Part shown: piece by piece, positions 15,299-20,119 of the stretch | Layout of the letters: every line of letters starts with the position of its first letter | Position numbering within the stretch: position 1 is the stretch's first letter | NCBI GenBank assembly: GCA_964482395.1 | Contig: CAYZXK010000105.1 | Coordinates: 1 to 20,119 of the forward strand | Direction of reading: 5' to 3' | DNA length: 20,119 bases | Origin: CAYZXK01 sp964482395 | GTDB taxonomy: Bacteria > Planctomycetota > Phycisphaerae > UBA1845 > Fen-1342 | Translations under genes and position numbers: made by a program | The notes under the pieces: model-generated | The model's database searches: none | What the model saw: only the letters and a program-made list of their open reading frames with translations | Told to the model about the DNA's origin: nothing

Positions 15299-16660
15299 AT
15301 GTCCAGCAGTGTGCAAGCGTTCATGCAGGAGGTGATCGCCAAGAACCCTGAGCAGAAGGAGTTCCATCAGGCGGTCCACGAGGTGGTCGAATCGGTCTGG
15401 CCGGTTTTGGATCGGCATCCTGAGTTCCGCAAAGCCAAGATCCTGGAGCGGATCGTCGAACCCGAGCGGATAATCATCTTTCGGGTGCCCTGGGAGGACG
15501 ATCGGGGCGAGGTCCATGTCAATCGCGGGATGCGGGTCGAGTTCAACTCCGCGATCGGCCCTTATAAAGGCGGCCTGAGGTTCCACCCCTCGGTCAATCT
15601 GGGCATCATCAAGTTCCTGGGCTTCGAGCAGATCTTCAAGAACGCTCTGACCACGCTGCCGATGGGCGGCGGCAAAGGCGGGGCCGACTTCGACCCCAAG
15701 GGCAAGTCCGACGCCGAGGTGATGCGCTTCTGCCAGAGCTTCATGAACGAGCTGTACCGCCACATCGGCGAGTACATCGACGTCCCGGCCGGCGACATCG
15801 GCGTGGGCGGCCGCGAAATCGGCTTCCTCTTTGGCCAGTACAAGAAACTCACCCGCCGCTTCGAGGGCGTCCTCACCGGCAAGGGCCTCAACTGGGGCGG
15901 CAGCCTCATCCGACCCGAGGCCACCGGCTACGGCCAGGTCTATTTCGCGGAAGAAATGCTCAAAACCCGCGGCAAGAGCATGAAGGGCATGCGCTGCGTG
16001 ATCTCCGGCTCCGGAAACGTGGCCCAGTATGCGGCCGAGAAGGTCATCCAGCTCGGCGGAAAAGTACTCACCTTCTCCGACTCCAACGGCTTCATCGTGG
16101 ATGAGGAAGGCATCGACGAAAAGAAGCTGGCCTTCGTCATGGAACTCAAAAACATCAAACGCGGCCGCATAAAGGAGTATGTCAGCAAGTACCCCAAGGC
16201 GGTCTACAAGGAGGCCGATCCGAAGCTCAACTACAACCCGCTCTGGCAGGTCAAGTGCGACGTGGCCCTGCCCTCGGCCACCCAAAACGAAATCAACGAG
16301 ATCGACGCCAACAATTTGGTCAAGAACGGCTGCATCTGCGTCAGCGAGGGCGCCAACATGCCGACCACTCCGGCCGGCGTGAAGGTCTTCCTGGAAGCCA
16401 AGATCCTCTACGGGCCGGCCAAGGCGGCCAATGCCGGCGGGGTGGCCACCAGCGGCCTGGAAATGTCCCAGAACGCCCTGCGACTGAGCTGGAGCCGCGA
16501 GGAAGTCGATCAAAGACTGCATAACATCATGATCAACATCCACGAGAATTGCCGGAAAACCGCCGCCGACTACGGCACCCCCGGCAACTACGTCAACGGC
16601 GCCAATATCGCCGGCTTCCTCAAAGTCGCCAGCGCCATGCTCGACCAGGGCCTGGTCTAA
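15299..16660 (+). CDS. gdhA: NADP-type glutamate dehydrogenase
   Basis: GdhA makes L-glutamate from 2-oxoglutarate and ammonium and is a cytosolic hexamer. The 453-residue product closely follows the E. coli GdhA pattern as I recall it. The substrate-binding Lys90 lies in GPYKGG, catalytic Lys126 in MGGGKGG and catalytic Asp166 in DVPAGD; the Rossmann entry reads SGSGNVAQYA, with further signatures EGANMPTT and ANAGGVATSG. Overall similarity and length point to the NADP(H)-preferring hexameric type; coenzyme choice is inferred. The ATG at 15299 has GGAG six bases upstream, whereas the in-frame ATG at 15293 abuts that GGAG, so 15299 is preferred. It stands alone between the pilus locus and a strong terminator. 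Confidence 0.95.
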   Translation: MSSSVQAFMQEVIAKNPEQKEFHQAVHEVVESVWPVLDRHPEFRKAKILERIVEPERIIIFRVPWEDDRGEVHVNRGMRVEFNSAIGPYKGGLRFHPSVNLGIIKFLGFEQIFKNALTTLPMGGGKGGADFDPKGKSDAEVMRFCQSFMNELYRHIGEYIDVPAGDIGVGGREIGFLFGQYKKLTRRFEGVLTGKGLNWGGSLIRPEATGYGQVYFAEEMLKTRGKSMKGMRCVISGSGNVAQYAAEKVIQLGGKVLTFSDSNGFIVDEEGIDEKKLAFVMELKNIKRGRIKEYVSKYPKAVYKEADPKLNYNPLWQVKCDVALPSATQNEINEIDANNLVKNGCICVSEGANMPTTPAGVKVFLEAKILYGPAKAANAGGVATSGLEMSQNALRLSWSREEVDQRLHNIMINIHENCRKTAADYGTPGNYVNGANIAGFLKVASAMLDQGLV

Positions 16661-16699
16661 ATCACCGAGCCCCGACTGCCAGCTCGCATCAGAACACCA

Positions 16700-16747
16700 G
16701 GCGCCAGCGGCCCTCCCACTGTGGGTGCCCGCTGGCGCCCTTTGTTC
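16700..16747 (+). terminator. Intrinsic terminator of gdhA
   Basis: GGCGCCAGCGG (16700-16710) and CCGCTGGCGCC (16729-16739) form a perfect 11-bp stem. The 18-base loop contains its own small CCCA/TGGG pair, and CTTTGTT follows. It starts 40 bases after the gdhA stop. Confidence 0.75.
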
Positions 16748-16867
16748 CGGACAGCGACCCGGACTCGGGAACCACCCCGCCGTCGGCTAACCGTCCGCCC
16801 GGTGGCCGGGCCTCGCTTCGGTGCCCGACCCGCGATATCCTCCCTGGCAAACCGGAGGATCACCTCG

Positions 16868-17470
16868 ATGAACCGCGTGCTCTTGCCACTACTGCTGCTG
16901 ATCCCGACCGGCCTGCCAGCCGCCAGTGGGAGCCAGAACCCAACCGGGCAACTCCCAACCACCAGTGGGCCGACCCCCGACGCAGACCCGCGACTGGATT
17001 GGTGGCGCCAGGCCCGCTTGGGATTGTTCATCCACTGGGGCCCGGTCAGCCTGATCGGAACCGAGCTCAGTTGGTCGCGTGCCGGGCCGCGGCCCGGCAC
17101 CGGCGGGACCGGCACGGTCCCGGTCGAAGTGTATGACCACCTTTACCAGCGATTCAACCCGACGCAGTTCGATGCTCGGGAGTGGGTCGACCTGGCCAGG
17201 CGCGCCGGCATGCAGTACCTGGTCTTCACCACCAAGCATCATGATGGATTCTGCATGTTCGACAGCGGATTGACCGAATACAAGATCACCCGTACGCCGT
17301 TTGGCCGCGACGTGGTCAAGGAGCTGGCCGAAGCTTGCCACCAGGCCGGGTTGCGGCTGGGCTTCTACTACTCCCAGCCCGATTGGCACCATCGCGATTA
17401 TCGGACTACCCGCCACGACCGCTATATCCGCTACCTCCACGACCAGCTTCGCGAGCTTTGCAGCCGCTAA
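16868..17470 (+). CDS. N-terminal piece of the interrupted alpha-L-fucosidase
   Basis: The 200-residue product up to the premature TAA has a cleavable-type signal peptide (~1-20, MNRVLLPLLLLIPTGLPAAS). It also has the first half of the GH29 (beta/alpha)8 barrel, with the hallmark motifs LGLFIHWGPVS, TTKHHDGFCMFDS and LGFYYSQPDWH. It lacks the nucleophile strand and the acid/base region, so as a finished protein it would be inactive and probably unstable. An intact version would act outside the cytoplasm on fucosylated glycans. No other carbohydrate-active gene is in the window. Confidence 0.65.
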   Translation: MNRVLLPLLLLIPTGLPAASGSQNPTGQLPTTSGPTPDADPRLDWWRQARLGLFIHWGPVSLIGTELSWSRAGPRPGTGGTGTVPVEVYDHLYQRFNPTQFDAREWVDLARRAGMQYLVFTTKHHDGFCMFDSGLTEYKITRTPFGRDVVKELAEACHQAGLRLGFYYSQPDWHHRDYRTTRHDRYIRYLHDQLRELCSR

Positions 17471-17500
17471 GGCACCGTCGACATCATCTGGTTCGACGGA

Positions 17501-18580
17501 TTGTCCGGAAAACCCGAAGACTGGGACGCCCCGGCCCTGTTCCAAATCATCCGGCAGCTACAACCGCAGGCGCTGATCAACGACCGAGCCGGCTTGCCGG
17601 GCGACTTCGACACGCCAGAGCAGCAAATCGGCCCGTTCCAGAAACACCGACCCTGGGAAAGCTGCATTACCCTCGGCCAGCAGTGGGCCTGGAAGCCGGA
17701 CGACGAGCTGAAGTCGCTCAAGGAATGCCTGCATACCCTGGTCCGGTGTGCCGGCGGGGACGGCAACCTGCTGCTCAACGTCGGTCCAATGCCCACCGGC
17801 CAAATCGAGCCCCGTCAGGCCGAGCGACTGCTGGAAATGGGCCAGTGGCTGGCACAGTACGGCCAGAGCATCTACAGCACTCGCGGCGGCCCGTGGATGC
17901 CCAGTCCCTGGGGAGCTAGCACGCATCAGGCGAATACCGTCTATCTCCACCTGCTGGACTGGCCGACACAAACCGTCAAGCTGCCGCCAGTTCCCGCCAC
18001 AGTCGTCGCCAGTCGGTTGCTCACCGGCGGCCGGTTGGAGTTGAAACAGTCGCCCGACGGTATCGAGTTGACCGTACCGCGGGAGGACCGCCAGCCGATC
18101 GATACGATTGTCGTCCTGGAACTGGATCGCCCCGCCTGCGACCTGCCCCCGGTGCCGTGGCGCCTGGCCTCCGGCTCGCTGGCCTTCGGCAAACCCGCCG
18201 CCGCATCGAACGTCTTTCGCAATCTGGCCGAGTTCGGCCCCGATCGGGCACTCGACGACGACCCGCAAACCCGCTGGGCCACCGACTACGGAATTTACAG
18301 CGCTTGGCTGGAAGTGGACCTGGGCACGCCAACCAGCATAAACCAGGTCCGCATCCGCGAAGCCGTCGAGTTCGGCCCGCGGGTCAGACAGTTCGAACTG
18401 CAATACCGCGAGGGCGAAACCTGGCGGACCTGCCTGCGCGGAACGGAAATCGGCGACCGGCTGATACGGACTTTCCCCCCGATCACCGCGCAACACGTCC
18501 GCCTGAACATCCTGGAGGCCGCCGAGGGCCCGACGATCTGGGAATTTCAGCTTTTTGGTCCTTCCCCAGGCGGACGATGA
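17501..18580 (+). CDS. C-terminal piece of the interrupted alpha-L-fucosidase (GH29 C-half plus F5/8-type domain)
   Basis: Downstream of the TAA the frame continues from WFDG through the second barrel half (GNLLLNVGPMPTGQI, a strong GH29 motif). A beta-sandwich region follows, then a discoidin/F5-8-type carbohydrate-binding domain over about the last 130 residues (RALDDDPQTRWATD; AWLEVDLGTPTSINQVRI; WEFQLFG). The only nearby start is a TTG at 17501 without a clear ribosome-binding site, and using it would exclude the nucleophile Asp encoded at 17495-17497. Independent translation into an active enzyme is therefore not expected. Its intact state argues that the stop is recent or not real. Confidence 0.55.
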   Translation: MSGKPEDWDAPALFQIIRQLQPQALINDRAGLPGDFDTPEQQIGPFQKHRPWESCITLGQQWAWKPDDELKSLKECLHTLVRCAGGDGNLLLNVGPMPTGQIEPRQAERLLEMGQWLAQYGQSIYSTRGGPWMPSPWGASTHQANTVYLHLLDWPTQTVKLPPVPATVVASRLLTGGRLELKQSPDGIELTVPREDRQPIDTIVVLELDRPACDLPPVPWRLASGSLAFGKPAAASNVFRNLAEFGPDRALDDDPQTRWATDYGIYSAWLEVDLGTPTSINQVRIREAVEFGPRVRQFELQYREGETWRTCLRGTEIGDRLIRTFPPITAQHVRLNILEAAEGPTIWEFQLFGPSPGGR

Positions 18581-18744
18581 TCATTTGGGCCGACCCGCCC
18601 GCGCACCCGGCCACGAATCGGAGCCCGGAGTCTGAGCGACGGGCCAAGCTATCCGCCCCCGACTGTTAGAGAGCGGGCAACGTATACAAGTGACCGCCGT
18701 CGGTTTCACAGCGTATCGCCGCCTGAGATCGCGGCCCGGAGTTC

Positions 18745-18760
18745 GGACCCACTGTGGTCC
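18745..18760. other. Small hairpin in the convergent gap
   Basis: GGACC (18745-18749) and GGTCC (18756-18760) form a 5-bp stem with a 6-base loop, between the plus-strand fucosidase and the minus-strand mini-protein gene. A further imperfect stem (CCTC...GAGG, about 18771-18791) follows. Either could serve as a weak bidirectional terminator; neither has a T-run. The rest of 18581-18817 shows nothing recognisable. Confidence 0.3.
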
Positions 18761-18817
18761 TTCTGAAGCACCTCTCGCCGACGCCGCGAGGTCCGACTTG
18801 CTGGCTTGGGGGCGCCG

Positions 18818-19078
18818 TCAATCAGGCACGACCTTATAGACCTGATCGTGCTCCCGGGCATGCTGCATCACTTGCACGCCGATCTGGTCCCCAACCTTGG
18901 CGGACTGCACTGGCACCCGGTTGATCTGCATCGAATCGACCTTCTGGGTGAAATCGGACGAGTGCCCGACGATGTGAATCGTGTCGCCGACTCGCAGTTC
19001 ACCGTCAGTGATCTCGATGGCGGCCACGCCGGCCTTGGTGAAGTAGTGCGTCACCTTGCCAATCAACTGTTCAGCCAT
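18818..19078 (-). CDS. Translation elongation factor-like mini-protein (EF-Tu/IF2 domain-2 fold)
   Basis: This is the only minus-strand gene. The 86-residue product opens MAEQLIGKVTHYFTKAGVAAIEI, followed by LRVGDTIHIVGHSSDFTQKVDSMQ and AKVGDQIGVQV. These are the signatures of the beta-barrel domain 2 of translational GTPases, here without a GTPase domain. Such stand-alone proteins are known in bacteria and archaea under the name translation elongation factor-like protein; no defined function is known to me. A strong GGGAGG Shine-Dalgarno lies six bases before the start codon on the minus strand. It is divergent from the UVR-motif gene and convergent with the fucosidase. Confidence 0.88.
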   Translation of the reverse strand: MAEQLIGKVTHYFTKAGVAAIEITDGELRVGDTIHIVGHSSDFTQKVDSMQINRVPVQSAKVGDQIGVQVMQHAREHDQVYKVVPD

Positions 19079-19109
19079 GACCTGCCTCCCTGTGCGCTTG
19101 TCAGGCGAG

Positions 19110-19123
19110 CCTATGGCCTATGG
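19110..19123. repeat. Tandem 7-base repeat upstream of the mini-protein gene
   Basis: CCTATGG occurs twice head to tail, 32-45 bases upstream of the minus-strand start codon, where a promoter or operator would be expected. On the minus strand TACCAT next to it is a poor -10 candidate. Two copies of so short a unit may be chance. Elsewhere in the 19079-19365 divergent gap there is a GGCCGG/CCGGCC inverted repeat (19268-19287) and nothing else I can name. Confidence 0.3.
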
Positions 19124-19365
19124 TAACCTCGGTCTGCGGCGCTCGGCCAGAGGGGCAGCCGCTTCCCTCGGCCGCCAACCCGCACCGGCGGTCGAGGCGA
19201 CTCCCGGCAGCCTTCCCGGCCGCCGCCCCGATAACCGCTGCCCCGCGGTCCGATCATCCTCCATCACGGCCGGCTTGCCGACCGGCCTTCTCGGCCGCTG
19301 CCAACTACTGGAGAGCTTTGCCACCCGGGCCGATTGGGCCAATGAGGCTCTATCGAGACACAAAA

Positions 19366-20119
19366 ATGACACTGGACCTGGCTGAACTAACTGCCGGCTG
19401 GGATTGTCCGCCCGGAGAACTGCGGGCCCGTCTGGTGATCGGTCGCGACGGAAAGGAGCAGATCCAACTGCGGGTCGACCTCGGCGTAATGCAGATGTTC
19501 CCGACCCACCGCCCGGACGGCCAACGCTACCGCGGACTGCCTTCCGCCCGCGAGTACATCCAGCACGAGCTTCAGGTCGGCGGCGACAACCTCACCGACC
19601 AGGACTGGCGGGAGCTGGAACGCGAGCTGGTCCAGACCAATTACCGCCGAATGGCGTTCGCCATACTGGCCGACGAAGCCCTGCAAACTCGGCAGGAGCC
19701 CGAGGCCCGCCGGTTCATCCACCACGCCTTGTCCGACATCGAAACCTGCCTGGAAAGCCTGAAGCTCCAGGACCACCACCGACCTGACGCCGACCCCGCC
19801 GGCTCCCTCCGAACCACCTTGCTCTTCGATCAGGCACGCCTGGCCACCCAGCTATCCATCCTGGACAGCCGGTTCGAGGACGCCATCGAGCACGCGGAAG
19901 CCGGGGCCCGCGCCCTGGAGGAACTGCTTACCCAGCTAGGTTATGAGCCCGAACAACTAGCGGATGATCCCGCCGTAAACTACCTCCGTCAACTCGGCAC
20001 CCACCTCCGCCGCGAATACGGAATCATCCGGACCCGGCGTGAACTGCTGGCCGAAGCGATCGAAAACGAGGACTTCGAAACCGCCGCCCGGCTGCGCGAC
20101 GAGCTTCAGCGGCAAGTGC
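19366..20119 (+). CDS. UvrB/UvrC (UVR) motif-containing protein, 3' end outside window
   Basis: The frame runs from the ATG at 19366 to the right edge without a stop, giving 251 residues. The N-terminal part (TLDLAELTAGWDCPPGELRARLVIG, then EQIQLRVDLGVMQM and RPDGQRYRGLPSA) is followed by helical, TPR-like segments (~95-190). A UVR motif at the end (~225-250, LLAEAIENEDFETAARLRDEL) is the known UvrB-UvrC contact helix pair. I recall similar proteins from Planctomycetota, often labelled UvrB/UvrC motif proteins; their role is not established. They lack nuclease and helicase domains, so DNA repair should not be assumed. An in-frame ATG at 19342 would add eight residues; both starts have poor Shine-Dalgarno sequences. 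Confidence 0.85.
   Translation, partial: MTLDLAELTAGWDCPPGELRARLVIGRDGKEQIQLRVDLGVMQMFPTHRPDGQRYRGLPSAREYIQHELQVGGDNLTDQDWRELERELVQTNYRRMAFAILADEALQTRQEPEARRFIHHALSDIETCLESLKLQDHHRPDADPAGSLRTTLLFDQARLATQLSILDSRFEDAIEHAEAGARALEELLTQLGYEPEQLADDPAVNYLRQLGTHLRREYGIIRTRRELLAEAIENEDFETAARLRDELQRQV

Larger units (their letters stand above)
16868..18580 (+). pseudogene. Secreted alpha-L-fucosidase (GH29) gene interrupted by one in-frame TAA
   Basis: The reading frame from the ATG at 16868 (GGAGGA at 16854-16859, eight bases upstream) to the TGA at 18578-18580 encodes 570 codons of a coherent protein: signal peptide, GH29 barrel and C-terminal F5/8-type domain. One TAA interrupts it at 17468-17470 (codon 201). 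Both sides are in the same frame, with no indel and no erosion. Family members usually have Tyr-Gly before the strand carrying the nucleophile; here the order is Arg-stop-Gly-Thr-Val-Asp. A single base change from TAC or TAT to TAA explains the lesion. Nine codons later comes the predicted nucleophile (Asp210 in WFDG), so the first piece alone cannot be active. A recent nonsense mutation, a sequencing error or readthrough are all possible. Confidence 0.8.

Noticed and set aside
15143..16543. 466-codon open frame on the minus strand opposite gdhA
   Set aside because: It is the antisense shadow of a clearly conserved gdhA gene in GC-rich DNA; its translation is Ala/Leu/Asp/Val-rich without a recognisable domain and it has no supporting ribosome-binding site.
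1..20119. CRISPR arrays, insertion sequences, tRNA or rRNA genes
   Set aside because: No regularly spaced repeats, transposase motifs, cloverleaf-like tRNA segments or rRNA-like sequence were seen on either strand.

Overview
The window is GC-rich, tightly packed and almost entirely plus-strand. Gene content suggests a Planctomycetota bacterium, perhaps near Phycisphaerae. The hints are a pseudopilin with a Gly-Trp-Val-Tyr-Asn type C-terminus, a UVR-motif protein of a kind I associate with that phylum, and a secreted GH29 fucosidase carrying an F5/8-type domain. This placement is inference from gene families; no rRNA or tRNA is visible.

Layout. A fragment of an unknown gene (1-87) is followed by miaB (273-1718). 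A signalling block then runs 1885-7641: a membrane histidine kinase, a receiver-only response regulator, a GAF/HD-GYP protein, a membrane-anchored degenerate GGDEF protein and a STAS-domain protein. The first three are linked by 4-bp ATGA overlaps and the fourth by a 14-bp overlap. The same direction continues into a type IV pilus / type II secretion assembly block (7698-14047): assembly ATPase, inner-membrane platform protein, PilM, PilN, PilO and a PilP/GspC-like protein. A type IV pseudopilin (14237-14743) follows after a gap, then a strong terminator-like hairpin. Downstream are gdhA (15299-16660, with its own terminator), an alpha-L-fucosidase gene interrupted by an in-frame TAA (16868-18580), a minus-strand EF-Tu-domain-2-like mini-protein (18818-19078), and a UVR-motif gene running off the right edge (19366-20119).

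How it may work together. The assembly ATPase starts with two 24-residue motifs separated by exactly five residues, matching the MshEN cyclic-di-GMP-binding signature. The block upstream encodes an HD-GYP protein with intact metal-site and GYP motifs (predicted c-di-GMP phosphodiesterase). It also encodes a GGDEF protein whose active-site signature is destroyed (TDDRF) but whose RxxD inhibitory-site motif is kept at the canonical distance (predicted c-di-GMP receptor rather than cyclase). With the histidine kinase and response regulator, this reads as a self-contained circuit: an envelope signal, then c-di-GMP turnover and sensing, then direct control of the pilus/secretion motor. A -24/-12 (sigma-54-like) sequence precedes the histidine kinase gene, and two strong intercistronic hairpins divide the transcript into signalling, motor and PilMNOP segments.

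No secretin (PilQ/GspD), prepilin peptidase or PilT-like retraction ATPase lies in the window, so whether the machine is a pilus or a secretion pseudopilus cannot be settled here.
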